Assembly (NCBI RefSeq): GCF_014654365.1
Contig: NZ_BNAY01000010.1
Coordinates: forward strand, 186,001 to 250,000
Length of the DNA stretch: 64,000 nucleotides
From: Amycolatopsis oliviviridis
Lineage (GTDB): Bacteria > Actinomycetota > Actinomycetes > Mycobacteriales > Pseudonocardiaceae
Direction: 5' to 3'
In this document: piece after piece, positions 1 through 7,784 of the stretch
How positions within the stretch are numbered: the stretch's first letter is position 1
Layout of the letters: every line of letters begins with the position of its first letter
The notes under the pieces: model-generated
Seen by the model: the letters and a program-made list of their open reading frames with translations, nothing else
What the model was told of the DNA's origin: nothing
Databases searched by the model: none
Made by a program: the position numbers and the translations under genes

Positions 1-63
1 GATGACGGTGGCGACGAAGACGAGAGACGTCCACCGGTGGAACGTCCGGATCCGCTTGCTCAC
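1..63 (-). CDS. Partial membrane protein, N-terminus only
   Basis: Only the first 21 codons lie in the window. A GTG start at 63-61 follows an excellent AGGAGG ribosome site five bases upstream. The visible peptide begins VSKRIRTFHRWTSLVF and runs straight into a hydrophobic stretch (SLVFVATVI). This is what an N-terminal cytoplasmic anchor plus the first membrane helix of a small membrane protein looks like. It is divergent from the NmrA-like gene at 205, so the 141 bases between them should hold both promoters. No function can be assigned from 21 residues. Confidence 0.7.
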   Translation of the reverse strand, partial: MSKRIRTFHRWTSLVFVATVI

Positions 64-204
64 GAGAACCTCCTGGGAGTCGTTTGCCTGTGGCGGAAAC
101 GCTAGGGATTCCGGGAGCTCCGGTGCTTCTCGATTCCTGACCGGCTCGCTTGACCTCCATCTTGATCGAGCTTCTACCTTCGCGGAAAACGAAGGGAATC
201 ACCC

Positions 205-1014
205 ATGACCGTCTTGGTAACCGGGGCCACCGGGAACACCGGCCGCCACGTGGTGGCCGAACTCGTCCGCCGAGGGGAACGCGTCCGGGCGCTCAGCCGG
301 AACCCCGCCGAAGCCAGGCTCCCGCCGGGCGTCGAACTGGTGCGAGGCACGCACACCGCACCCGAAACGCTGACCGACGCGCTGAACGGCGTCACCCGGC
401 TGCACATCACCGCGACCGCGGGACTCGCCGACGTCGGCGCCGAACTCGTCGAACGCGCCGTGGACGCGGGCGTGCGGCGGATGACCATCGTATGGGGCGG
501 CTATGTCGGGCCGACGGAACAGGCCATGGCCGAATCCGGGGTGGAGTGGACGCGCCTGGAGCCGCAGGAGTTCATGTCCAACGCGCTGACCTGGGCCGAC
601 TCCGTCCGCGCCGACGGCGTCGTCCGCGAGCCGTTCGACCTTCCCAGCGCGGTGGTGCACGAGGGGGACATCGGCGCCGTCGCCGCCACCGCGCTCGCGG
701 AGGACGGGCACTCGGGGAAGGTCTACAACCTCACCGGACCGGAATCGCTGACCACGCGTGAACGGATCGCGGTCCTCGGCGCAGCCTTGGGCCGAGACAT
801 CGGCCTGGAGCAGATCTCGCGGCAGCAGGCGATCGACCGGCTGCTGGCCGACGGCGTCCCGGTGGCGGACGCCGAATACGTCGTCGGATGGCACAGCGAT
901 CCGCCGATGGAGGCGAGGACCGTGGACCACACCGTCGAGCAGGTGCTGGGACGTCCGGCGCGGACGTTCGCGCAGTGGGTCAGTGAGCATCTGGACCGAT
1001 TCCAGGGCTCGTGA
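205..1014 (+). CDS. NmrA-like NAD(P)-binding reductase
   Basis: A 269-residue short-chain dehydrogenase of the atypical NmrA/NAD(P)H-quinone-reductase type. The nucleotide-binding GxxGxxG motif is at residues 7-13 (GATGNTG) in the first beta-alpha-beta unit. The canonical YxxxK pair of classical SDRs is not obvious, as usual in this subfamily. Members bind NAD(P)H and act either as reductases of quinones or azo dyes or as redox sensors; the substrate is unknown here. The start is fixed by AAGGGAA upstream of ATG. The stop codon TGA (1012-1014) lies inside the left arm of a type A palindrome. A second NmrA-like protein is encoded about 1 kb downstream under rsrR. Confidence 0.85.
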   Translation: MTVLVTGATGNTGRHVVAELVRRGERVRALSRNPAEARLPPGVELVRGTHTAPETLTDALNGVTRLHITATAGLADVGAELVERAVDAGVRRMTIVWGGYVGPTEQAMAESGVEWTRLEPQEFMSNALTWADSVRADGVVREPFDLPSAVVHEGDIGAVAATALAEDGHSGKVYNLTGPESLTTRERIAVLGAALGRDIGLEQISRQQAIDRLLADGVPVADAEYVVGWHSDPPMEARTVDHTVEQVLGRPARTFAQWVSEHLDRFQGS

Positions 1015-1053
1015 GTGGCAAGTGTCGTTCTAACCTCACTTGCCACTCACGAC
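1008..1053. repeat. Type A palindrome (solo)
   Basis: An inverted repeat with arms TCGTGAGTGGCAAGTG and CACTTGCCACTCACGA around a 12-base loop. The same palindrome recurs at 23025, 23297 and 53631, and its arms form the ends of the larger elements at 10507 and 47358. Here the left arm contains the stop codon of the preceding gene. As RNA it would form a long stem and may act as a terminator or mRNA 3' end; no T-tract follows. Confidence 0.85.
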
Positions 1054-1092
1054 CCACCCATCCGACTCGGTCCCGGCGCTTGCCCGCCTGCT

Positions 1093-1147
1093 GTACATGA
1101 TGGCCCCCTTCCTTGCGCCAGGCGCAAGGAAGGGGGCCATCATGTAC
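1093..1147. repeat. Type B long hairpin
   Basis: A near-perfect palindrome of 55 bases beginning GTACATGATGGCCCCCTTCC and ending with its complement, with the pyrimidine/purine-biased core CCCCCTTCCTTGCG/CGCAAGGAAGGGGG. Related copies are at 2710, 10414 and 23203, all intergenic. This copy has GATGG where the others have GAAGG, with the compensating change in the other arm, so pairing is preserved. It probably acts as a bidirectional terminator or processed 3' end. Confidence 0.85.
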
Positions 1148-1158
1148 TTCGGCCGGGC

Positions 1159-1208
1159 GTGAAGGTCGAGTTTCCTCGGCTGAGCCGCGTGAAGGGGGCC
1201 TTCACGCG
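1159..1208. repeat. Type C module
   Basis: A 50-base module reading GTGAAGGTCGAGTTTCCTCG, then GCTGAGC, then a hairpin CGCGTGAAGG/CCTTCACGCG. Inverted copies lie at 10354-10403 and 23144-23192, each also next to a type B hairpin. The constant order of B and C shows that they travel or are maintained together. Confidence 0.75.
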
Positions 1209-1263
1209 CGGCCACTGTGACTGTTGTGACTGCTGGTGCGCTCGGGGCGATCACGACGGTAGC

Positions 1264-1306
1264 GAAGGCCTCCTTCACTACCTTCCGGGTAGGCAAGGAG
1301 GCCTTC
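1264..1306. repeat. Type D hairpin
   Basis: Stem GAAGGCCTCCTT/AAGGAGGCCTTC around an internal CACTACC/GGTAGGC region. A homologous module lies at 10255-10300 in inverted orientation and at the same distance from its C module. The 1093-1306 block and the 10255-10467 block are therefore two copies of one B-C-D composite. Confidence 0.75.
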
Positions 1307-1370
1307 ACGGACCCGAACCGCGACTGATCGTGGCCAGAACCCAGCAGGTACTCAAAACGCCCTTGGCCCT

Positions 1371-1392
1371 AGCGGCACTCGCCACTCACGAC
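1371..1392. repeat. Type A half-element at the rsrR 3' end
   Basis: A single arm (CGGCACTCGCCACTCACGAC) of the type A palindrome. Read on the minus strand it supplies the TGA stop of rsrR (1388-1386). Together with the palindrome at 1008 it brackets the B-C-D composite. Confidence 0.6.
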
Positions 1393-1862
1393 TCTTTGAA
1401 CCAGGCGCCGATCCCGGCGAGCGCACCCGGACCGTAGTCACCCCTGACGTCGTCGGCCAGATCCGCGATGGTGACCGCGCGCAACGCCGCCCGCCACTGG
1501 GCTTCGGCGTTCGCCATCGCGCGGCTGATCGCGCACGGAGCGGTGCACGCTTCGGGCGGCGTAGCCATCGGGCCGCGTTGCCGGATCTCCGTGCAGGCGA
1601 AGGCCGGACCGGGCCCGTCGATGGCCTCGACGACGTCGAGCACCGTGATCTCCGAAGGCGGCCGGGTGAGGACGTAGCCGCCGGCCTTTCCCTGCACCGA
1701 CCGGATGAGGTCGGCCCGAGAAAGGGCCTGGAGCTGCTTCGCGAGGTAACTGGGCGAGACGTCGTGCAGCTGCGCCAGGCGCGCGGCGGGCGCGGGTTCG
1801 TCGACCGAGGTCAGCACGACACAGCAGTGCAGAGCCCATTCGACTCCGCCGGACATCTTCAC
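1386..1862 (-). CDS. rsrR: Rrf2-family redox regulator RsrR
   Basis: A 158-residue Rrf2 winged-helix regulator. With the GTG start at 1862 the protein reads VKMSGGVEWALHCC, which places Glu8 and His12. The C-terminal half has Cys90, Cys106 and Cys110. In Streptomyces venezuelae RsrR the [2Fe-2S] cluster is held by Glu, His and Cys ligands rather than by the three cysteines of NsrR, and from memory these positions match it. The helix-turn-helix and wing (SPSYLAKQL, GKAGGYVL) are intact. It is divergent from an NmrA-like gene, the same arrangement as in S. venezuelae, and two matching operators lie between them. A start at ATG 1856 would lose the ligand numbering. Confidence 0.88.
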   Translation of the reverse strand: MKMSGGVEWALHCCVVLTSVDEPAPAARLAQLHDVSPSYLAKQLQALSRADLIRSVQGKAGGYVLTRPPSEITVLDVVEAIDGPGPAFACTEIRQRGPMATPPEACTAPCAISRAMANAEAQWRAALRAVTIADLADDVRGDYGPGALAGIGAWFKES

Positions 1863-1886
1863 CCGGATTACTCTAACCCGCCTCTT

Positions 1887-1911
1887 GACTCGGACACAAT
1901 ATATCCGAGTA
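1887..1911. promoter_or_regulatory. RsrR operator 1 (11-3-11 dyad)
   Basis: Arms GACTCGGACAC and ATATCCGAGTA separated by three bases, agreeing at ACTCGGA. This is the 11-3-11 layout reported for class 1 RsrR targets. It overlaps a TTGACT sequence (1885-1890) that could be a -35 box for the rightward gene. Confidence 0.75.
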
Positions 1912-1913
1912 AG

Positions 1914-1938
1914 ATCTCGGACATGAGGTGTCCGAGTT
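1914..1938. promoter_or_regulatory. RsrR operator 2 (11-3-11 dyad)
   Basis: Arms ATCTCGGACAT and GTGTCCGAGTT around GAG. The centre is 27 bp from that of operator 1, so two dimers would sit side by side in the divergent promoter. It lies 33 bases before the start of the NmrA-like gene. Confidence 0.75.
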
Positions 1939-1970
1939 AGCGGGCGCCGGTCGAGGAAGGGCACAGGGTC

Positions 1971-2702
1971 ATGAAATTCGCGATCATCGGCGGCACCGGG
2001 CTGATCGGTTCGCAGGTCGTGCGGAACCTCAACGAGGCCGGGCACGAGGCGGTGCCGCATTCGCCGTCCACCGGGGTCGACCTCCTCACCGGCCAGGGCC
2101 TGGACGCCGCACTCGACGGCGCCGACGTGGTCGTCAACCTGACGAACTCGCCGACCTTCGACGACGCCTCCCCCGCGTTCTTCCGGACGTCGATGGACAA
2201 CCTCGTGGCCGCGGCGAAGAAGGCGGGCACCGGGCACTTCGTGATCCTGTCGATCGTCGGCGTCGACCAGGTCCCCGAACTCGACTACTACCGCGCGAAG
2301 ACGCTGCAGGAGGACATCCTCAAGGAAAGCGGGATCCCCTACTCGATCGTCCGCGCCACGCAGTTCATGGAATTCGTCGACGCGGTCCTGTCCTGGACCG
2401 CCGACGAGAACACGGTCCGCCTGCCCAGCACACCGATCCAGCCGATCGCCGCGGCGGACGTCGCCGCCGCGGTTTCCGAGGTCTCGGCGGGAAAGCCGCT
2501 GAACGGCACCCTCGACGTCGGCGGCCCGGACGTCTACCCGCTGGACGAACTGGGACGGATCACCTTGTCCGCCAAGGGAGACACCCGTTCGGTGGCCAAC
2601 GACGAGACGGCGGGCATGTTCGCCGCCGTCAAGGGTGACGTCCTCACCACCAAGGACGGCGCCCGCATCGCCGCGACCCGCTACCTCGACTGGCTCAAGT
2701 AG
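1971..2702 (+). CDS. NmrA-like reductase, RsrR target
   Basis: A 243-residue NmrA/SDR-type protein with the nucleotide motif GGTGLIG at residues 7-13 and a conserved Tyr-rich segment (DYYRAK) near residue 105. It is probably an NAD(P)(H)-binding oxidoreductase or redox-sensing protein. Its position opposite rsrR with two RsrR dyads in its promoter makes it the direct RsrR target, as with its counterpart beside S. venezuelae rsrR. The ATG follows GGAAGGG. The substrate is unknown. It ends 7 bases before a type B hairpin that separates it from the convergent glpD. Confidence 0.85.
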   Translation: MKFAIIGGTGLIGSQVVRNLNEAGHEAVPHSPSTGVDLLTGQGLDAALDGADVVVNLTNSPTFDDASPAFFRTSMDNLVAAAKKAGTGHFVILSIVGVDQVPELDYYRAKTLQEDILKESGIPYSIVRATQFMEFVDAVLSWTADENTVRLPSTPIQPIAAADVAAAVSEVSAGKPLNGTLDVGGPDVYPLDELGRITLSAKGDTRSVANDETAGMFAAVKGDVLTTKDGARIAATRYLDWLK

Positions 2703-2709
2703 GCGACAA

Positions 2710-2764
2710 GTACATGAAGGCCCCCTTGCTTGCGCCTGGCGCAAGCAAGGGGGCCTTCATGTAC
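2710..2764. repeat. Type B hairpin between convergent genes
   Basis: A palindrome of 55 bases, GTACATGAAGGCCCCCTTGC and complement. It carries a compensated G/C change (GCTTGCG/CGCAAGC) compared with the other copies. It lies between the stops of the NmrA-like gene and glpD, so it is well placed as a two-way terminator. Confidence 0.85.
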
Positions 2765-2771
2765 TCGAGGA

Positions 2772-4466
2772 TCAGCTGGGCAGCAGCGCCGGAGCGGCGA
2801 GACGGCTGGCGTTCGCCGCTTCGTCGTCCGGCTGGGCCTGCGCGGAACGCTCCGCCTCCACCCGAGCGAGGTAGTTGGCGACCTCGCGCTCCTGCTTGTG
2901 CGAGTCCCATCCCAGCAGCGGCGCCATCAACCCGGCCACCACCGGCGCGGCCGTCACCCCGCGGTCCCGCTCCTCGATGGAGATCCGGGTGCGGCGCGTC
3001 AGGACGTCCTCCAGATGCAGCGCGCCCTCGTGCGAGACGGCGTAAACGACCTCCGCCTTGAGGTAATCCGCCGTCCCCGGGATCGGCTCGCCCAGTTCGG
3101 GACGCTCCGAGATGGACTCCAGGATGTCCTCGATCGCGGTTCCGTAGCGCTGGAGCAGGTGCTCGATCCGGCCGATCGGCAGCCCCGTGCGCTGCACGAG
3201 CGAGTGCCGCGCGCCCCACATCTCGTGGTAGCCCGTCGCGCCGACGATCGGGAGCCGCTCGGTCCACGACGACGGCGCCGGACGGCCGAGGTCCTCCACC
3301 GCGACGTCGACCGCGTCGGCGGCCATCACGCGGTACGTCGTGTACTTGCCGCCGGCCACGATCACGAGACCCGGCACCGGATGCGCCACGGCGTGCTCCC
3401 GCGACAGCTTCGTCGTCGACGTCGCCTTCGCAGCCAGCAGCGGCCGAAGCCCGGCGTACACGCCTTCGATGTCGTCGGCGGTGATCGGCGTGCGCAGGAC
3501 GGCGTTGAGGTGACCGAGCACGTAGTCGACGTCCGCCTGGCTGGCCGCCGGGTGTTCGCGGTCGAGGTCCCATTCGGTGTCGGTGGTGCCGACGATCCAG
3601 TGCCGTCCCCACGGGATGACGAACAGGACGCTCTTCTCCGTGCGCAGGATCAGCCCGGTGTCCAGGTCGATCTTCTCGCGCGGCACCACCAGGTGGATGC
3701 CCTTCGACGCGCGCACGGTGAACGGCGCGGGGATGCCCGCCGCTTCCGCCATGTCGTCGCTCCACACGCCGGTGGCCGCGACGACCGTCTTCGCCCGGAC
3801 CTCGATCTCCGCGCCGCTCTCGCGGTCGACGACCTTGGCGCCGACGACGCGCTCGCCGTCACGGATCAACGACGTCACGCGCGCCCGGGTCAGGACGGAG
3901 GCGCCCTGTTCAGCGGCGGTCCGCGCGATCGTCATCGTGTGGCGGGCGTCGTCGACCTGGGCGTCGTAGTACTGGATGGCGCCGATCAGGGCGTCGTCCG
4001 CGAGGCCTGGCGCGACCTTGCCCGCGCCGCGCTTGGACAGATGCCGGTGCCGCGGCAGCGCGCGAGCCCCGCCGAGGGTGTCGTAAAGGGTGACACCCGC
4101 GCCGATGTACCCGCGCTCCCAGACCCGGTGCTTGAGCGGCACCAGGAACTTCACCGGCCGCACCAGATGCGGCGCGAGGGTCTGCAGCAGCAGGCCGCGT
4201 TCCTTCAGCGCCTCGCGCACCAGCTTGAAGTCCAGGTTCTCCAGGTAGCGCAGCCCGCCGTGGATCAGCTTGCTGGACCGGCTGGACGTCCCGGCGGCGA
4301 AGTCGCGGGCCTCGACGAGCGCGACGGAGAGCCCGCGCGACGCCGCGTCGAGCGCGACGCCGGCACCGGTCACTCCCCCGCCGACGACCAGCACGTCGAT
4401 CTCCTCGCGGGCGAGCTTGCGCAGCGTCTCGGCGCGGTAGACCGGGGAAAGCGGTACGGGTGTCAC
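2772..4466 (-). CDS. glpD: Glycerol-3-phosphate dehydrogenase GlpD
   Basis: A 564-residue FAD-dependent glycerol-3-phosphate dehydrogenase that oxidises glycerol-3-phosphate to dihydroxyacetone phosphate at the membrane and passes electrons to quinone. The Rossmann motif GGGVTGAG lies near the N-terminus, followed by the family signatures GTSSRSSKLIHGG and ATGVWSDD and the helical C-terminal domain. The start chosen is GTG 4466, which has AGGAGG six bases upstream. An in-frame ATG at 4484 would make AGGAGG part of the coding sequence. It is the last gene of glpF-glpK-glpD, 23 bases behind glpK. Confidence 0.93.
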   Translation of the reverse strand: MTPVPLSPVYRAETLRKLAREEIDVLVVGGGVTGAGVALDAASRGLSVALVEARDFAAGTSSRSSKLIHGGLRYLENLDFKLVREALKERGLLLQTLAPHLVRPVKFLVPLKHRVWERGYIGAGVTLYDTLGGARALPRHRHLSKRGAGKVAPGLADDALIGAIQYYDAQVDDARHTMTIARTAAEQGASVLTRARVTSLIRDGERVVGAKVVDRESGAEIEVRAKTVVAATGVWSDDMAEAAGIPAPFTVRASKGIHLVVPREKIDLDTGLILRTEKSVLFVIPWGRHWIVGTTDTEWDLDREHPAASQADVDYVLGHLNAVLRTPITADDIEGVYAGLRPLLAAKATSTTKLSREHAVAHPVPGLVIVAGGKYTTYRVMAADAVDVAVEDLGRPAPSSWTERLPIVGATGYHEMWGARHSLVQRTGLPIGRIEHLLQRYGTAIEDILESISERPELGEPIPGTADYLKAEVVYAVSHEGALHLEDVLTRRTRISIEERDRGVTAAPVVAGLMAPLLGWDSHKQEREVANYLARVEAERSAQAQPDDEAANASRLAAPALLPS

Positions 4467-4489
4467 TGTCTTCCTCCTGTTCATCGGGC

Positions 4490-6007
4490 TCACTCGACTT
4501 CGACCCAGTCGAGCGTGCGGCCGACGGCCTTCTGCCAGCCCGCGTAGCCCACGGCGCGCTGTTCGTCCGTCCACGACGGCTCCCAGCGCTTGTCCTCGTT
4601 CCAGTTCTGTTCCAGCTCGTCGGTGGACTTCCAGAACCCGACGGCCAGCCCCGCCGCGTAGGCGGCGCCGAGCGCGGTGGTCTCGGCGACGACCGGCTTC
4701 GACACCGGCACGCCGAGGATGTCGGCCTGCAGCTGCATGCACAGTTCGTTCGCGGTCACGCCACCGTCCACCCGCAACACGTCGAGCGTGACTCCGGAGT
4801 CGTTCTGCATGGCCTCGACGACGTCGCGGGTCTGGTAGCAGATCGCTTCGAGCGTCGCCCGCGCCAGATGCGCGTTGGTGGTGGCGCGGGTGAGGCCGAC
4901 GATCGCGCCACGCGCGTCGGAACGCCAGTACGGCGCGAAAAGCCCGGAGAACGCGGGGACGAAGTAGACGCCGCCGTTGTCCTCGACCTGCCGGGCGAGG
5001 CTTTCGCTCTGAGACGCGCCGCTGATGATGCCCAGCTGGTCTCGCAGCCACTGGACGGCCGAACCGGTGACGGCGATGGAGCCTTCCAGCGCGTAGACCG
5101 GCTTGTCGTCGCCGAACTGGTAGGCCAGCGTCGTGAGCAGGCCGTGCTTCGAGCGGACGACCTCGTGGCCGGTGTTGAGCAGGAGGAAATTGCCGGTGCC
5201 GTAGGTGTTCTTGGCCTCGCCGGGGCGGAAGCACACCTGGCCGACGGTCGCCGCCTGCTGGTCGCCGAGCACACCGGTGATGGCGACCTCGCCGCCGAGC
5301 GGGCCGTCCGCGCGGGTGACGCCGAAGTGACCGTTGTTCGACGACGGCCGGATCGACGGCAGCATCTGCTTGGGGACACCGAAGAACGACAGCAGTTCGT
5401 CGTCCCACTCCAGCGTTTCGAGGTCCATCAGCATGGTGCGCGACGCGTTGGTCGGGTCCGTGACGTGCACGCCGCCGTCGGGACCGCCGGTGAGGTTCCA
5501 GATCAGCCAGGAATCCGTGGTGCCGAAGAGCGCGTCGCCCTTCTCGGCGTCTTCGCGGACACCGTCGACGTTCTCCAGGATCCACTGCAGCTTGCCGCCG
5601 GAGAAGTAGGTGGCGGGCGGGAGACCGGCCTTCCGCCGGATGACGTCGCCCTTGCCCGCGCGTTCCAGCGCCGAGGCGATCCGGTCGGTGCGGGTGTCCT
5701 GCCACACGATCGCGTTGCAGTACGGGCGCCCGGTCCGGCGGTTCCACACGACGGTGGTCTCACGCTGGTTGGTGATGCCGAGCGAGGCGAGGTCGGCGGC
5801 GGTCAGCTTCGCCTTGTTGAGCGCGGTGGCGATGACCGAGCGGGTCCGCTCCCAGATCTCGGTCGCGTCGTGCTCGACCCAGCCCGGCTTCGGCAGGATC
5901 TGCTCGTGCTCCAGCTGATGGCGGGCGATCTCGTTGCCGCCGTGGTCGAAGATCATGAACCGCGTGCTGGTGGTGCCCTGGTCGACGGCGCCGATGTAGT
6001 CAGGCAT
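4490..6007 (-). CDS. glpK: Glycerol kinase GlpK
   Basis: A 505-residue FGGY-family kinase that phosphorylates glycerol with ATP to glycerol-3-phosphate. It carries the phosphate-binding loop DQGTTSTR near residue 9, the glycerol-site segment NQRETT, and the C-terminal signatures YGTGNFLLLNTG, VDGGVTANELCMQ and LGAAYAAG. Length is normal for the family. The ATG is preceded by GGAG. It lies between glpF (23 bases upstream) and glpD. A second glycerol kinase is encoded divergently at 7785 and shows residue-level similarity along its whole length. Confidence 0.95.
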   Translation of the reverse strand: MPDYIGAVDQGTTSTRFMIFDHGGNEIARHQLEHEQILPKPGWVEHDATEIWERTRSVIATALNKAKLTAADLASLGITNQRETTVVWNRRTGRPYCNAIVWQDTRTDRIASALERAGKGDVIRRKAGLPPATYFSGGKLQWILENVDGVREDAEKGDALFGTTDSWLIWNLTGGPDGGVHVTDPTNASRTMLMDLETLEWDDELLSFFGVPKQMLPSIRPSSNNGHFGVTRADGPLGGEVAITGVLGDQQAATVGQVCFRPGEAKNTYGTGNFLLLNTGHEVVRSKHGLLTTLAYQFGDDKPVYALEGSIAVTGSAVQWLRDQLGIISGASQSESLARQVEDNGGVYFVPAFSGLFAPYWRSDARGAIVGLTRATTNAHLARATLEAICYQTRDVVEAMQNDSGVTLDVLRVDGGVTANELCMQLQADILGVPVSKPVVAETTALGAAYAAGLAVGFWKSTDELEQNWNEDKRWEPSWTDEQRAVGYAGWQKAVGRTLDWVEVE

Positions 6008-6030
6008 GGCTTTTCTCCTATCGGGACGGC

Positions 6031-6852
6031 TCAGGCGGCGGTTTCGAGGTCCTTGGCGGGCAAGGCTTCCGGCGCGGGATCGCTGGGGAGGTAACGCTCG
6101 ATGAAGAACTTGTAGATCGCGCCGCCGATGACCGCGCCGACGATCGGCGCCACGATCGGGATCCACCAGTACGGATAGCCGTACTGGTCGGTGAACGCGG
6201 TGTCGTAGCCGGTGAGCCAGGACATCAGCCGCGGGCCGAAGTCGCGGGCGGGGTTGATCGCGTAGCCGGCGTTGGTGCCCCAGGCCATGCCGATCGCGAC
6301 CACGAGGAAGCCGACGACGACGGGCGCGAGGTTCGCGGCGGGCGCGGTGTTGCGGAGGTCGGTGATGGCGAAGATCACCAAGGCGAGGATGGCGGTGCCG
6401 ATGATCTGGTCGCGGAACGCGCCCCAGTCACCCACCGGCAGGGTTCCGTTACCCGGAAGGGTGGAAAAGACGCCCTGGGTCTTGATCGTCAGCCCGGGGT
6501 CGGCCGCGTTGAGCACCTCGGTGTAGTTCCAGCGCACCAGCAGGGCGCCGAGGAACGCGCCGGCGGTCTGCGCCAAGGCGTACGGGGCGACCTTGCGCCA
6601 CGAGAAGCCCTTGAACACCGCGAGTGCCACGGTGATGGCGGGGTTCAGATGCGCGCCACTGATCCGTGAAGCCACATAGACACCCAGCGTGACACCGATC
6701 CCCCACGCCCACGCGATGCTGTCGTGGTCACCGATGCCGCCCGCGACGACCTGAGCCACCACCCCGCAGCCGAACAGTATGAGGATCATCGTCCCGACGA
6801 ACTCCGCCGCCAGTTCGCCCGCGAGTCCGCGAGCCTTGAGGTTTCGCACCAT
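6031..6852 (-). CDS. glpF: Glycerol facilitator GlpF
   Basis: A 273-residue aquaglyceroporin of the MIP family with six membrane helices and two half-helices. Both pore motifs are present: HLNPAITVAL in the first half and INPARDFGPRL in the second. The Asp after the second NPAR is typical of glycerol-conducting members. The start has GGAGG seven bases upstream. It is the first gene of the glycerol operon, behind a good sigma-70-like promoter at 6893-6921. It moves glycerol in for GlpK to trap. Confidence 0.95.
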   Translation of the reverse strand: MVRNLKARGLAGELAAEFVGTMILILFGCGVVAQVVAGGIGDHDSIAWAWGIGVTLGVYVASRISGAHLNPAITVALAVFKGFSWRKVAPYALAQTAGAFLGALLVRWNYTEVLNAADPGLTIKTQGVFSTLPGNGTLPVGDWGAFRDQIIGTAILALVIFAITDLRNTAPAANLAPVVVGFLVVAIGMAWGTNAGYAINPARDFGPRLMSWLTGYDTAFTDQYGYPYWWIPIVAPIVGAVIGGAIYKFFIERYLPSDPAPEALPAKDLETAA

Positions 6853-6892
6853 TGCTTCCTCCACAAAGGACACCGTTGCCCTGTTGAGGCCG

Positions 6893-6921
6893 AAGTTAAG
6901 TTCGCGGAAACCCCGGGTCAA
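6893..6921 (-). promoter_or_regulatory. glpF operon promoter
   Basis: Read on the minus strand, TTGACC (-35) and TAACTT (-10) are separated by exactly 17 bases and lie about 40 bases before the glpF ATG. The operator-like dyad at 6961 lies upstream of the -35 box. Confidence 0.65.
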
Positions 6922-6960
6922 CGGACACCGGTCGGCATTGTCGAACGTCCGAAGACGATG

Positions 6961-6975
6961 TTCGACATTGTCGAA
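6961..6975. promoter_or_regulatory. IclR-type operator dyad
   Basis: The perfect palindrome TTCGACATTGTCGAA (6-3-6). A partial copy, GGCATTGTCGAACG, lies about 27 bases to the left at 6934-6947. Both lie between glpF and the IclR-family gene, so the regulator probably binds here to control the glycerol operon and itself. Confidence 0.7.
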
Positions 6976-7003
6976 TCAGGGCCGGTCGGGCTACGGTTGG
7001 GCC

Positions 7004-7771
7004 GTGCCCGGTCCGATCCAGTCCATCGAGCGCGCCGCCGCGATCCTGCGGTTGCTGGCGCGAGGTTCCGGCCGTCTCGGGGTCGGCGAGATCGCCGATT
7101 CCCTCGAACTCGCCAAGGGAACGGCGCACGGCATCCTGCGCACCCTGCAGGGGGTCGGCTTTGTCGAACAGGACCGCGACACCGGGAAATACCAACTGGG
7201 CGCGGCGTTGCTGCACCTCGGCACGAGTTACCTCGACGTCAACGAACTCCGGTCACGCGCGATCAACTGGGCCGACGCGCTGGCCGCGCGCAGCGGCGAG
7301 GCCGTCCGGATCGGCGCACCGCTGGAGGGCCGGGTCCTGGTGGTACACCACGTGTTCCGGCCTGACGACAGCCTGCAGACACTCGACGTCGGCACGCTCC
7401 TGCCGCTGCACGCGACGGCACTCGGAAAAGTACTTCTGGCCTACGACACCGGTCTCGTGGCATCGTTGCGCACCGGCGGGCCGGAGGCCTACACCCGCCG
7501 GACCCTGATCACCCAGACCGCGATCAAACGCGCCTGTGGCAAGGTGCGTGAGGCGGGCTGGGCGAGCGAGAACGGCGAAATGATCTCCGGCGAGGCCGGG
7601 ATAGCGGCGCCGATCCGCGGGCACGGCGGCATCGTGGTCGGCGCGATCGGGGTGTCCGGCGCGGCGGACCGGATCTGTGAAGCCGACGGCAGCCCGATCC
7701 CCCGGCTGCTCGGCCACGTGCGCGACGCGGCACGGGCGGTCTCCCGCGATCTCGGCGCGTCCCGATGGTGA
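7004..7771 (+). CDS. IclR-family regulator of glycerol genes
   Basis: A 255-residue IclR-family protein. The N-terminal winged helix covers roughly residues 5-65 (IQSIERAAAILRLLA, LAKGTAHGILRTLQ) and the C-terminal effector domain carries the usual GLPL-like and ALGKVLLAY segments. The GTG at 7004 is chosen because the family normally begins shortly before QSIERA. Divergence from glpF and closeness to a second glycerol kinase make it a GylR-like glycerol-responsive regulator. It ends 13 bases before that kinase, so the two are probably co-transcribed. Confidence 0.88.
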   Translation: MPGPIQSIERAAAILRLLARGSGRLGVGEIADSLELAKGTAHGILRTLQGVGFVEQDRDTGKYQLGAALLHLGTSYLDVNELRSRAINWADALAARSGEAVRIGAPLEGRVLVVHHVFRPDDSLQTLDVGTLLPLHATALGKVLLAYDTGLVASLRTGGPEAYTRRTLITQTAIKRACGKVREAGWASENGEMISGEAGIAAPIRGHGGIVVGAIGVSGAADRICEADGSPIPRLLGHVRDAARAVSRDLGASRW

Positions 7772-7784
7772 TGGAGGTGCTCGC

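Noticed and set aside
2730..4547. Long open frame antisense to glpD and glpK
   Set aside because: High-GC codon bias keeps the opposite strand open. The translation is Arg/Pro/Gly-rich with no domain, while glpD is unmistakable on the other strand.
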